Notes under the pieces: model-generated
Told to the model about the DNA's origin: nothing
Seen by the model: the letters and a program-made list of their open reading frames with translations, nothing else
The model's database searches: none
Assembly (NCBI RefSeq): GCF_002127325.2
Contig: NC_035447.2
Span: 28,641,249 to 28,705,248 of the forward strand
DNA from: Helianthus annuus
Lineage: Eukaryota > Streptophyta > Magnoliopsida > Asterales > Asteraceae
Reading direction: 5' to 3'
Length of the DNA: 64,000 bases
Shown: positions 34,362 through 45,005 of the stretch, piece by piece
How positions within the stretch are numbered: position 1 is the first letter of the stretch
How the letters are laid out: each line of letters begins with the position of its first letter
Position numbers and translations under genes: made by a program

Positions 34362-36090
34362 GTAGGAATCCGTTCGTGCAAAATAAATAAATATTTTTAT
34401 TAACTTGAATTACAACTCGAAATAGGAAAGCAGTAAAAGGAAATACAGGTTACAACTGAATTAAAATGGAAAAGCAAGAACTAAATTACAAAAGAAAACA
34501 CGTTCTTGGCTGAGGATCGTGTTAGACACGGGTCCCTTAAAACAAATTTCGTGTCTCCCAGGAGAACACGTTTGTTTCCAGGATACAACAGCCCGAAGCA
34601 GTTGCACTGCCGGTCTTGACTCCAACCCGAAGGTGTACCTTGCTGCTTGAAGATGAAGAAAATTCAGAAGAAAGAAAGATTGTATTTGATGTGAAATTCG
34701 GTGTGTTTGTTCTGCTGCAGAAACCTCCCTATTTATACAGCATGTCTGAACTCGAAACTGAAAAAGAATTAAATTGGAGAATTAAACTGTATTAAACGTC
34801 TTCAATGCACTTTAATTCATCATTTAATTCTCAATCAAAAGCATTGACTCGTCAGTTTCAAATGCTGAAACGTAACTGCACTGGCATTAACTGCTGGAAG
34901 ATTCTGCGCGCATGTCTGCCCGCTCATGCCCGCGTGCGTCATTTTAGCTCACTTCCGTGCGCGCGTGCGCCACACTGGCTCAGTTAGGGTCATGCGCCTG
35001 CATGCAATGTTGTAGAAGGCGCTAGTCGGGCGGCGAGGTACCGCCTAGGGATTAATCGGGATTAATAGGGATTAATCGGGATGAACTTTTAATGTATAAT
35101 TTTTCAAATTTATATATATATATATATATATAACATTAGTTTATGTTTTTTATGTAGAAATTTATAAGTTTGGGGACTAAATATAACCTAGTAAAGATGT
35201 AGGGGGTTAAATGTTAAATATTTAAACATAATAAACCCTAATTCCCATCTGTTCTTCCTGTACGCGACCTCTCCCTCCTTCACCCTGCCAGACGCACAGT
35301 AAAATACAAACCCTAGCACCAATTCTAACCGTTCATTGCATTGATCTTTGTTCGAAATAAGGTAAGAATGCGTTCCACATGATTGATTTGGTTCAATTTG
35401 ACCTAATTTTGGGCGATTTTGGGCCAATTTTGACTTTGACCGCCTAGATTGGTCGATTTGACCAAATCCAGGCGGCAGACCTCCGATGACCGACTAATCG
35501 CCGCCTAGGCGCCGCCTAAAACCGATTTCTACAACATTGCCTGCATGCCACGTCACCAACCACCTGGTCCTTGCAGCCCTTGTGTTCCACCACGCGCACG
35601 CGGTCAAAAATACAAAGGCGGCTCTCTCGTGGCGATGCGAGCGTGCGAAGTGCAAAGTGCGCCATCAAAGCGCCACATTGCGCCTCATCGCCCACGCCAC
35701 GCGCGCGCGAGGGCGAGTGCGAGTTAGGGTGCTCTGCACCCTTCGCGAGTACACTTAGTGTGTGCTTCCATGAAAGAATAAGGATGGAGAGTCCCCACTT
35801 AAATACCCCTTTAAATTTCATCTCTCCTCCTATGTGGGACAAGGCGCCACCTTCCCACTTTTTCAGCATTCAAGTTTCAAACACCAAATTTTGAGCATCA
35901 ATATCTCATTCATCTTAGCTCTGTTTTGGACGTGGTTTAGTTCGTTGCGAAGCTCTGCCAACATAGAACACAAACCCACAAATAAATATATAAAACCCAC
36001 TCATTTTCTTATATTTATTTCTAGTCCAAAATAGGAAAAATTCATTTTCCTATATTTATGAAAAATGCTATTTTCAAAAATTTACAACAA
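34362..36090 (-). repeat. Probable LTR remnant, interrupted by a MULE MITE
   Basis: Features of a minus-strand LTR: a minus-strand TATAAATAG near 34730, a GC-rich repetitive U3-like stretch with CGCGCG runs (34910-35740), and no host-like coding frame. The flanks of the 35006-35538 insertion rejoin precisely. The boundaries and the family are uncertain. The overlapping open frames at 35516-35894 are composition artefacts. Confidence 0.35.
35006..35538. mobile_element. MULE-type MITE (533 bp)
   Basis: Inverted termini AATGTTGTAGAA at both ends and the direct repeat GCCTGCATGC on either side (34996-35005 and 35539-35548). A 9-10 bp duplication fits Mutator-like elements. The subterminal zones contain GGCGGCGCCTAGGCGGCG-like GC repeats. 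Confidence 0.85.
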
Positions 36091-36405
36091 AAATTAGTTT
36101 TAACATTTTTTTATGTACATAATCTCATGGGCGTAGCTTAGTGTAATGTGCCCCCTCCCCCCCCCCCTGAATGTTTCGTTTAGAAGTGTAAAATTTCCTA
36201 TTTTTCGTCCGAAAATTTTAAAATTATATAGGATTGCCCCCCAATTATGTTGCCTAAATATTTATACAATATATAAATTGGGTACCATGACTTTCCGCCC
36301 TCTTGGAACTTTTGGTCAAACTCCGCCACTGCATAATATACACATTTTTATGTTAAAGATAAAAGGGGCTGATACGCGCAAAATGTAACATATAAATTAT
36401 ATCAA
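36091..36405. other. Short intergenic stretch with hAT-like remnant
   Basis: GGGCGTAGCTTAGT near 36129 and CTCCGCCACTGC near 36320 look like decayed hAT MITE ends around a C-rich run. No gene. Confidence 0.35.
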
Positions 36406-37970
36406 TTGTGGCATAAAACTAACCCTTTTTTAGTACTAATGTTGGAAAAAGTGTGTTTTTGTCTTCCTTTTGTATTTTCACGATGAAATGAGCTCAAATT
36501 AATAAAAGAAACAAAAAGACAGCAAAATCTAACATAAATACAAGAAAAAGGACAAAAGTGGATTGCCCGACCACTCGACAGCATCCTCCCAAGCAAAACA
36601 GAGAAGGCAGAAGACTGAACACGCCCCGTGCTCAGCGAGCACGGGGCCGTGCCCAAGAAGCAGCAGAAAAGACAAACCTGTAGAAGCTTCTATTGCTCAC
36701 CACGGGGCCGTGCCCAGTGAACACGGGGGCGTGCCCAAAGTACTGCAGGCGCATTTATTGTAATTGCGAATTACAATTAATGAAGAAAGAGAGTGTCAGA
36801 CGGGCACGGGGCCGTGCCTAGGCTTCTGTTCAGCCTATAACTAGGAGTGCTTGGAGCCATTTCAACTCATCCCTTGGCACACTACCTCTCTCACACTTCA
36901 CCCACCACCCACCACCACCATAACACCATCATCCACCACCATCATCCATTGTCCATCATAGAGTGTGTGAGTCGTCTCGGGATCCAAGATTGATCGTAAG
37001 AGTTCTTGACAATCAAGGCCATGTTTGCCTAAGTCTCTTACATCACTTGGTGAAGACAAGTGTTTAGTATAATACTTTTTATTTTTAATCTTTTGCACTT
37101 TTTATTTGGTTTTGTATTAATGACTTTAATAACTAGTTTCTTATGTTGAAGGCGATTCTTCCTTATCGTTTGTCCGTGGTGTCTTGACATTATTTTACTT
37201 CTATATAAAATAAAAGATTTTCACCATTCATATCTCCACGGTCTATATGGAGGTATGTTGGCTACCTGGTCGGAGGTTAAGGGAACGGTTTGGTAAGAGT
37301 CTTGCCCTTGTTCAGCGTTTAGAGGTCTTGCAAGGGACCTGGGTCAAATTTAGTAGGACCTCCTTCAATACCCAAAGGTATTGGATGGCGGGGGTCCAAA
37401 CCCTTTGATCCTCTCATAAGTTAACTACTATTAATACTATAACCCGGCTATTTAGGACTGTATCCCTGCTGACTCAGACTACTTAGTCGAGGGTAACGTC
37501 ACCTCCAAAAGAGGGGCCTACCATAATTTGCATTAATAACTTAATTAATTATCTTTCAATAATCCGACCCTTTAGGATTGTATCCTTGCTGACTCAAACT
37601 ACTGGGTTGAGGGTAACGTCACCTTCAAAAGAGGGGCCTACTACAATAACTAAGATAATCTCTTAAACAAGTGCAAAAGTGCGAAAATAATCAAAGGTTA
37701 TACTAACACACGAGTCGGATCCAAGTGATTCATCTTGTCTATCTGTTTTTATTTTTATTTTATTTTCCAGCATTTAGTTAGTTTTATTTTCTTAGTTTAA
37801 AATTTTTTTCTAGCATTTTGATTTGATTAGACGTTGAGGATAAACCGGTACTAAAAGCTCGTGTGTCCTTGGACGACCTCGGTATCTTACCAACACTATA
37901 CTACGTCCACGATGGGTGCACTTGCCCATATGTGTGTTTAGTGTTAGTAAATATCGTGTTTTATAAATTT
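36406..37970 (+). repeat. Ty3/gypsy solo LTR-like remnant
   Basis: A TGTGGCATAAAAC start near 36408, repeated CACGGGGCCGTGCCC motifs (36640-36815), a CCTATAACTAGG TATA-like site near 36835, and a transition region typical of long plant gypsy LTRs. It contains an internal direct duplication of about 80 bp (37453-37533 and 37571-37650). No primer site or coding region follows, so it is treated as a solo LTR. The ends are approximate. Confidence 0.5.
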
Positions 37971-38039
37971 AAAACTTGGCTAAAGTGTAAAAAGGGCTTA
38001 AAATATATACCTAAAACTTATTACACCTAACGCACATGA

Positions 38040-39150
38040 GGGCAAATTTGTAAAATAGTAACTAAGTTTTTTATGTGTTCCAATTAAGTCACTCAAACTT
38101 TTTTGTCTCTTAGAAGTAACTCAAGTTTTATATCTTGTTCCAATCTTGTGTAATTAGTAGGTTATCAAGTTACCTTGATGATGTGTCAGGTAATAAATTC
38201 TTTTTATAATTTTTAATGCTTACGTGAATTAAAACAATAGTGACATGAATTTTTAGTTTAAAAGCTTAAATTAGAAAATGCCATATTTTTCTAATTAAAA
38301 CATTTAGAAAAATTAATTTTTTAGTTTCTTTATTCTTAAGAAAATAACATTTTTTTATTAAACCTAAATCTTATATCAAACCTGCAACTTTTGTTTTCAT
38401 ATTCAAATAACATCTGCAACTTTTGTTTCTTTATTCTTAAAAAATAACGTTTCATTAAACCTAATCCTTTTAACTCTTCAAACCTTCAACTTTCATTTTT
38501 ATTCTTAAAAAATAATATTACCTGCAACTTTCGTTTCTTTCTTTATTGAAAAAATAACATTTCTCTAAACCTAATTCTTTTAACTCATCAAATCTACAAC
38601 CCATTACGTTATTCTTCAAATCATTTAGAAACCATTTTTTTGATTTATTGAACCCATTTTTTGTTCATAAAATCCCAAACCCAGATCTGAATCTTATTCA
38701 TTGAATATTTCAAACCTATTTCACTTGCTTTTAGCAAATCATCCCAACATACCACCGGATATAGGCTTTTAATACCACTCTGACCATCGTATTCGCCGGA
38801 TATTACAAGCTTGTGATTTGCTGAAACTAGGCAAGGGTTTAAGGTTGGTTGCCGACGATTTGCAACATAAGGGTTGTGGTGTTTCTCGATTTGTGTCTTG
38901 GAGAGGATGACGATTTAAGATTGTGAAGAATAAGTTTGCCCACTGGTGTTTTTTTATTTACTTTGAATAATATCCACATAAGTATTAAAACAAAATAAAA
39001 AATTAAGATAAAAAAAGGGTAACCTGATGACCTGATAATTACATACTATTAAAACACAAAACTAAAGTTTAGTGATTTTATAGAGATAAAAAGAGTTTGA
39101 ATGATTTAATTGGAACATTTGGCAAACTTAGTTACATTTCTGTGACATTT
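38040..39150. mobile_element. Long-TIR transposon (1.1 kb)
   Basis: The inverted arms (about 38040-38185 and 39030-39150) share AGTAACTAAGTTT, TGTTCCAATTAA and AGGTTA blocks. Inside, a CTGCAACTTT...TTCTTAAAAAATAAC unit is repeated about three times (38380-38590), followed by a gene-like segment (38700-38940) without an intact frame. Confidence 0.65.
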
Positions 39151-39439
39151 TCCCAAGATAAAATTATAAAAAAATGAACCATTAATAAAATAGAAACTAA
39201 AAAATGTAGGTTTCTTCTTGCAATAATTCAGTGTTTTAAAACCCAAACATGTATGCGTTTATGAGCCACATCACTGAATTAATTTTAACAGATTTGTAAC
39301 TATCCATGACTGAATGGGTTCGTACGTGAATGTGGCTAGGTGATATTGTGAGAGAGTCATGATTAAAACCAGTAGGGTCGAAATGGAATAATGGATGACA
39401 ATTGTTTCAATCAAGAGGGGTACGTACACACACAACTAG

Positions 39440-39955
39440 ATAAATTGGCTTTATGTGAAGATCAACTTTTTCGGTTTAAGAACAACCATCACTAGGTTAC
39501 CCACGATCAATGTTCTTTCTAGTTTATGTGTCGAATCTGACAATAATATTTTAGCCTCTTGTTCCTTTGCTTGGCAAATATGGTTCGTTATCTTCTCCCG
39601 ATGTAAATTGTTGACTACCTGTTGCAATTCAAATGGAGGAAATATAGGGGTTGCCAAGGATCTTCGCGAATTGTCTAAAACAACAAACGATGCTTCAAGG
39701 TATCTTAATATTAACCGCTTGGTTTATATGGCGTGCAAGGAATGATGTAATCTTCTAACGGTAAATATGCCTCCTCATCCAAGCTTGTCAAGGAAATTAA
39801 GGTTAGCTCCTAGGTAAAAAAATAAAAAATAAAAAAAAGGGTATTTTTCAGGGTAGTCCTCGTAGTATTCTTTGAATTGATGGATGTATGTTTGATGGTT
39901 TTATGGCTCTAGCTCCTTGTTGGGGCATTTCTTAATAAAAACTCGCATTTAAAAT
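39440..39955 (+). pseudogene. 3' end fragment of an L1-type LINE
   Basis: Translated pieces match the zinc-binding tail of plant LINE ORF2: SCSFAWQIW, then in another frame TAWFIWRARNDVIF near 39712-39755. A GATGTATG...GCTCTAGCTCC...AATAAAA 3' tail follows. It is frame-broken and 5'-truncated. The call is by recalled family similarity. Confidence 0.65.
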
Positions 39956-40164
39956 AACAAAGAAAATGGTGATGAGAGAATATTATATTGAACTTAAGCC
40001 AACAACAAAATGGTGGACCATCCAATTAATGGTACTTCACTAATCACATACACCTAAGGTATTCGTTGTCGTAAAATATCTCATTTTTCTAAAATAATAC
40101 ACATATAATCTTAGCCTTATATTATTTGTGTATTTAACACTAAGTACAAAATATTTGATTTTTC
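39956..40164. other. Intergenic, no gene seen
   Basis: AT-rich, no structure recognised. Confidence 0.5.
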
Positions 40165-40440
40165 TAAATAATACATCATCATCATCATACTCAGTAAATC
40201 TCACCAATAGCAAAGCTAAGGTAGAGTCTGAGAATGGTAGATGTAGACAGTCTTACCTCTAACCCGTAGGAATAGAGAGGCTGCTTCCAGTGAGACCCCC
40301 GGCTAGATTGTAGTTTTGTATCAAGCCTTGGACCTAAGACATATAACACTCAAACAATCGAGATAGAGACTGATTGGTGCATGTACCCCTGTGTCTTTCA
40401 GCTATCAACATCGCCACATGATGCATGATTAACCATCCGC
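40165..40440 (-). mobile_element. SINE-like repeat
   Basis: A block containing AAGGTAGAGTCTGAGAATGG, CAGTCTTACCTCTAACCC, AGAGAGGCTGCTTCCAG and GACCCCCGGC matches a common plant short retroposon pattern that I recall. The ends and orientation are inferred. Confidence 0.4.
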
Positions 40441-41640
40441 CGCTTTTAACGTTATTTTCACGAAATTAGTAAAATAACGTTAAAGTTAGTATCATTTCAC
40501 TTTTACCTCCCAATCGCCCACACATATACATATTATATATGCACAACGCAAGCGAGACATTATCTTCCTAGTTACATCTAACAAATTTACAAGTAATTAA
40601 ATCTTAGCCTTATATTATTTATGTATTTAACAGTAAGTACATTCATAAAAGGACATATTTCTTTTATGTACACAAAAGTCATACAAGGCAAAAGAATACA
40701 TTTTGTTTATAATTTCTTTCAAAAGTCACATTAAAAAATAGACTTATATAGATTGTATAGACTTTTAAGTTTTAAAGAAAAAACATATATATAATTATAT
40801 TATACTATACATATTAATTAAAACTTGTGATGAACAGTAGATCACAATTTCTAAATATTTACGTGTTATTTTTAGTAATAAATAGTAATAGATAAGTTTT
40901 AAGTATTTTTATTTTTTATTGGTTATATTTTATTAATTATTTAATTTGCTTTTTTGTGTTAAGTTTTTACATAAATAAATAAATAAATCCGTGTCTATGT
41001 TTATTTATTTTTTAACATTTCAAGTTATTTGCCAACGCGTTGTGATGGTATGTTACCGCGTTCATTATATCGGAATCGGTTCAGTTCGTTACTGTACCAA
41101 AACGATACATGTACTTGGTATAGAAATCAACACATGTTTTACATTGCCGAAAACGATAAAAACAAACATCGGTACTAGCATCGATGTTGTTCGTACGACA
41201 CCGATCGGTTTTGAGTGTCACGGTACTGGTAACGTTATTGATGTTCGGTATGGTAGGGTAGCAATACCATGTCAGTTTATCGAAAGAAAAAATATATAAA
41301 TAAACTCCTAAACTGAAAATGATGTTCTTCGGTTGGGTACAATATTGTAGCGATACAGTGTTAACTAATTAGAAAGAAAATGAAAATAAATAAATGTTGG
41401 TACCGATACAAATGTTGTTCAGTCGGTTCCGGTTCGGTTTGATATGATTGCGACACAATATTCGTTATCAAAAAAATTTATATCGCAATGTTGAAAAAAT
41501 AAATAAACATAGAACGCAAACCAATCGAATCGATATTAACTCATAGGTCCTGGTATCGATATTCGTTTTTTTTTTTTTGTTTTGAACGATGTAAGGTTTT
41601 CTCTATTGATCACTATAAGCTATTGCAAGTACAAGTACTG
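40441..41640. other. Intergenic, probably mostly Helitron interior
   Basis: From about 41050 there are repeated GGTATxGATAC/CGGTTCxGTT motifs, the same style as next to the Helitron end at 31666. The 5' terminus of the Helitron was not placed. The open frame at 40991-41299 has no recognisable features. Confidence 0.4.
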
Positions 41641-41888
41641 TAACGAAACGAACAGATACCGACCGAACTCCCGCCGCAAAGCGCGAAGGGAATCTCACTC
41701 AGGGGCGGATTTAGAGCCTTTTTACGGTTCCCAGGAACCCAGTCGATTTGGAAAAAAATGTTTTTTTGTAGTGTAAATCTTGTATGATTTGGAAAAAAAA
41801 AAACGTTTTTTTGTAGTGTAAACCTTGTATGATTTGAAAAAAGGAACCTAGTGAAAAAACTGGTTGGATCCGCCACTCATCTCACTAG
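41641..41888 (+). mobile_element. Helitron 3' end, plus orientation
   Basis: GC-rich hairpin CGCCGCAAAGCGCG (about 41672-41685), spacer, then CTAG at 41885-41888 followed by T. A hAT MITE (41700-41878) sits between hairpin and CTAG. The terminal block resembles that at 31666 (GCGCGAAGG...CACTAGT). Confidence 0.55.
41700..41878. mobile_element. hAT MITE (179 bp) inside the Helitron tail
   Basis: Termini CAGGGGCGGATTTAG and its partner GGATCCGCCACTC (imperfect inverted repeat), with an exact 8-bp duplication ATCTCACT at 41692-41699 and 41879-41886. The right part recurs at 52583-52623 in the duplicated flank. Confidence 0.8.
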
Positions 41889-42094
41889 TTATGAATTATG
41901 AGCAAATGGGAATCTCATGCCATACGGTTCTGTGATGAAATGTACACGTCTATATCTACTAAGCTTAAAATTTTGAAATTGATGGGTAGCATTACACGAT
42001 CGACGAGATTTTAATAGTTATTTGCTTTCTGTTAATTCGAGACATCTAGAAATTGCCTAATTTTCATATATTTTGATTTCGAGGTTAAACCTAA

Positions 42095-42471
42095 TATATA
42101 GGGGTTAGTTAGCGTACAATTGGTCTTAACATACGATGCGTACGCGATGAACATATAACATGTGGATTTGAGGTTATAACATGCGGATTTTAACGTACAA
42201 ACTCAGAAGACTCACAAACCCAGAAGATTCACCACGCGGACTTCACAAAACCGGACGATTCCAACATGCGTACTTCACAACCTCGGAAGATTCCAACATG
42301 CGGTTTACAAACTCGGAAGCTTCCAACATGCGGTTTCACAAACTCGGACACTTCCAACCTGCGGTTCACAAACTCGGGCAAATTCCAACACGCGGATTTA
42401 TGATTTTGAGGTTTTATAACGTGCGGAATACTCATCGCATACGCTCGTACGTTAAGGCCAATTGTACAGAA

Positions 42472-42516
<45 letters not shown>

Positions 42517-42517
42517 G
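42095..42517. mobile_element. TIR element with 30-bp minisatellite in the Tat 5' flank
   Basis: The ends GTACAATTGGxCTTAAC...ACG...GCGATGA are inverted copies of about 40 bp (about 42112-42152 and 42430-42472). The inside repeats TTCCAACATGCGGTTCACAAACTCGG-like units of about 30-33 bp, six to seven times. It ends in (CT)n(TA)n. The second copy is at about 52840-53270. The open frame through it is not a gene. Confidence 0.6.
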
Positions 42518-42750
42518 GCTAAAAGTGTGAAAACGATTTTGGTGTTGACATGTGACGTTGATGCTAACTTACACTAAGGGTAATATTGTCAAAAACCTCA
42601 TCCACATGCCAAAGACCATGCACATGCAAGTCCAATGCATATTCCACCATTTTTTTCAACTCTCGTAACATTTCTATACGTGATTATTTTTTTAAAAAAA
42701 TTACACCATAAAATCGAATGTTTTATTATATTTCCAACGAGTATACTATT
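42518..42750 (+). mobile_element. Left part of a long-TIR element split by the Tat insertion
   Basis: Starts CTAAAAGTGTGAAAACG and runs to the ctatt duplication at 42746-42750. It pairs, in inverted orientation, with the right arm at about 54320-54619, which closes with CGTTTTCACACTTTA. The sequence is continuous with 53947 onward once the Tat material and one ctatt are removed. Confidence 0.75.
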
Positions 42751-43188
42751 TGACGAGGTATGACCCACATCGGCCAACCCAACCCGGTCATTACCTATTA
42801 TTTTAATATAAATAGATAATTATAAATGATTATTCTAGAACTTTCCATCTCCGCATGGAAGTTACACAACCAAATCTCCAACTTTTCGGGAAGATCATGC
42901 AAATCCCTAACTTTTCGGAATCTATCCTAAGTTAGAGGAAACCCTAATGGAAAAACTATAAATAAAGGTAAACGTATAAGGTATGATCCATCTTGCTCTC
43001 ATACAACTTTCTTCTCTCAATCTTTACTCCCATAAACTGAGACTTATTCTCACGCCGGAGGGTGGTTACAGGAATAACCCCATTCCTGTAACGAGTCCTA
43101 ACGGTGTTTCTGTTTTGCAGCTAACTGTTCGGGTCACTGATCATTGAAGTTCTAGCCCGTTATTGCCGTGTAGGTCAGTGTTTCTTCA
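42751..43188 (+). repeat. 5' LTR of the Tat-lineage gypsy element (438 bp)
   Basis: TGACGAGG...TTTCTTCA, preceded by ctatt (42746-42750). TATAAATA lies at 42957-42964. It is the same length as, and nearly identical to, 53504-53941, with about six mismatches by eye. Confidence 0.9.
42957..42964 (+). promoter_or_regulatory. TATA box of the Tat LTR
   Basis: TATAAATA within the 5' LTR, 228 bp before its end. The matching site in the second LTR is at 53710-53717. Confidence 0.6.
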
Positions 43189-43189
43189 T

Positions 43190-43207
43190 TGGCGCCATCC
43201 GTGGGAC
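43190..43207 (+). other. Tat primer-binding site
   Basis: TGGCGCCATCCGTGGGAC directly follows the LTR. The TGGCGCC...GGGA form is usual in Tat/Athila elements; the tRNA was not determined. Confidence 0.75.
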
Positions 43208-43235
43208 CTATTCGGTAACAGTCAGATAGAACCCC

Positions 43236-45005
43236 ATGGCAAGTGATCAGAACATAGCAGTAACCCCAGATCAAGCGATGATAAGCAACAACCTGACGTC
43301 GGGAACAAGCCTCGTTACTACCACACAGTCTCCCCCGGCCGTTACTAGGTCACTAGACCTGGAGTTCGAGGCGGAAGGACCACCGCCAGGTTTTGGCAGC
43401 ATCACCACTGTCTCTTCTCAGACTGTGGTGACGGATCCGTTCCTTTACTTGCCCTCACAGTTGCAATCGAGGGGGCCAGGGGGAACTAGCGGTAACATGT
43501 TCACCCCAGCGACAACCACTGGTGCACAGTCGTCACGCCTTGGCTCCATTCCCCTTATTACATGGGCAAACCCTAGCACCATCATTCCACAAACCAGCAT
43601 GCCCCAATACTATCAACTTCTGGTTACCAGCTCGATGCCGCCGCTGTACTCTGCGGCGCTTACAGCGGCATTGTCAACACCACCTCACCAACCGGTTATC
43701 ATGCCGGCCGGAATTATGAACGCTCCCGTCACACCAGGAAACCAAGTATACTTTCCCGGGTATTGTTATGCACCCCCATATGGGTATTTACCCTCATACG
43801 GAGGCTCAACGTACCCACCTCAAGGAACCACGCAGGGTAGCACTCAATCGCCATACGCGGCTTACATGCCGCCTTGGTGGGCTTTTCCAGCGTCACAACC
43901 AGTTTACACTCAGACTCCGCCAACGGCGGAACTTGTTTATGACAGAGGAAACGCGGTCAGGCCCCGGGTCTCTCCAATAGGAAGCTCCAATCCCATGCCA
44001 GACATCGTCCTGGGTATAGACACTCCTCCGGTACAACCTATAAATGTGGAAGAAGACAAACTCACCAGACCGTACAAGCCGATAGACGCGACTTTCCGGT
44101 CTAAGTTCACCAGAAGAATAGCCGAGGCCCCTATCAAGGAGAAACCCAAGATGCCTCAAACGGTTGGCAAATATGATGGCCTAGGCGACCCAGATGACCA
44201 TCTCAACTTATTCAAAAGTGCCGGCGAGGTAGCCTGTTGGTCCATGCCTTTATGGTGCAAAATGTTCGTGCAAACGCTAGTAGGCGCGGCCCGAGTCTGG
44301 TGGGATAGTCTGCCTACGGGCGAGATAGACAGTTTTGAAGATTTAGAATCCAAATTTATCCTACAGTTCAGCCAGCAGCGTAGACACACGAAAGATAGAA
44401 ACGAGCTCCTCCACATCCGTCGGCGAGACAATGAGACGGTGGAAAACTTTATTATCAGGTTCAATAAGGAAAGCCTAGCAATCCCAGGCGTGACAAATGA
44501 TTTAGCATGTGGAGCCTTCCTTCAAGGTGTAAACGATGATGAGTTGTTGAGGACGCTTCATGGAAGGGACGGCGTGCCCCCAACAATCGATGAAATACTT
44601 CGAATAGCCAAAGTTTATGTCATACAAGAGAAGGCAGTGGCAGCTAGTCACGCGGCCAATAGGAAAAAAGAAGCTCTAAAAAATCAGGAGGAAAGAGAGC
44701 ACCGGGGGTCTAGAGGTAAAGGCAGGGGAGACCGATACCAAAGGAATGATAAAGCGGACACGCGGTACGATAGACACCGAAATTCCTATTCAAGAAGCGA
44801 GCCGTCGAAACCTCGATCCGAATACCCCAACCTGAGCAAGACACCGGCAGAAATCTTAGCCTCGGAAAACTTCAAGTTCAACCCTCCAAAACTGCTGAAA
44901 GATAATCCCAACAAAGATACGAGTAAGTACTGTGAATACTACAAAGGTAGCGGTCATGACACCAACGACTGTTTTCAGCTAAAAAACAGATCGAATATTT
45001 TGTAA
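43236..45005 (+). CDS. Tat gag polyprotein
   Basis: 589 codons from ATG 43236. A Pro/Thr/Tyr-rich N-terminal half (to about residue 260) precedes a Retrotrans_gag core (about residues 300-440: KYDGLGDPDDHLNLF, ARVWWDSLP, FSQQRRHTKD, ETVENFIIRFNKE). A basic Arg/Lys/Asp stretch and a zinc-knuckle-like CEYYKGSGHDTNDC follow, in which the second Cys of a CCHC knuckle is Tyr. It forms the virus-like particle. It stops at 45003-45005, 16 nt after an A AAA AAC heptamer (44981-44987) where a -1 shift leads into the pol frame. This is either a one-A deletion or programmed frameshifting. Confidence 0.85.
   Translation: MASDQNIAVTPDQAMISNNLTSGTSLVTTTQSPPAVTRSLDLEFEAEGPPPGFGSITTVSSQTVVTDPFLYLPSQLQSRGPGGTSGNMFTPATTTGAQSSRLGSIPLITWANPSTIIPQTSMPQYYQLLVTSSMPPLYSAALTAALSTPPHQPVIMPAGIMNAPVTPGNQVYFPGYCYAPPYGYLPSYGGSTYPPQGTTQGSTQSPYAAYMPPWWAFPASQPVYTQTPPTAELVYDRGNAVRPRVSPIGSSNPMPDIVLGIDTPPVQPINVEEDKLTRPYKPIDATFRSKFTRRIAEAPIKEKPKMPQTVGKYDGLGDPDDHLNLFKSAGEVACWSMPLWCKMFVQTLVGAARVWWDSLPTGEIDSFEDLESKFILQFSQQRRHTKDRNELLHIRRRDNETVENFIIRFNKESLAIPGVTNDLACGAFLQGVNDDELLRTLHGRDGVPPTIDEILRIAKVYVIQEKAVAASHAANRKKEALKNQEEREHRGSRGKGRGDRYQRNDKADTRYDRHRNSYSRSEPSKPRSEYPNLSKTPAEILASENFKFNPPKLLKDNPNKDTSKYCEYYKGSGHDTNDCFQLKNRSNIL

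Noticed and set aside
35516..35894. Several long overlapping frames, GC-rich, both strands
   Set aside because: High local GC removes stop codons by chance; they cross a MULE MITE end and an LTR-like region; no domain.
42181..42522. 113-aa frame repeated almost identically at 52928-53275
   Set aside because: The two copies are the duplicated flank, and the frame runs through a 30-bp minisatellite and (CT)n(TA)n, so identity reflects DNA duplication and not coding constraint.
41836..43188. Treating the whole 1.35-kb duplicated block as the Tat LTR
   Set aside because: The TG...CA ends, the primer site and the ctatt duplications define a 438-bp LTR (42751-43188). The remaining 915 bp are flanking DNA with a broken MITE.
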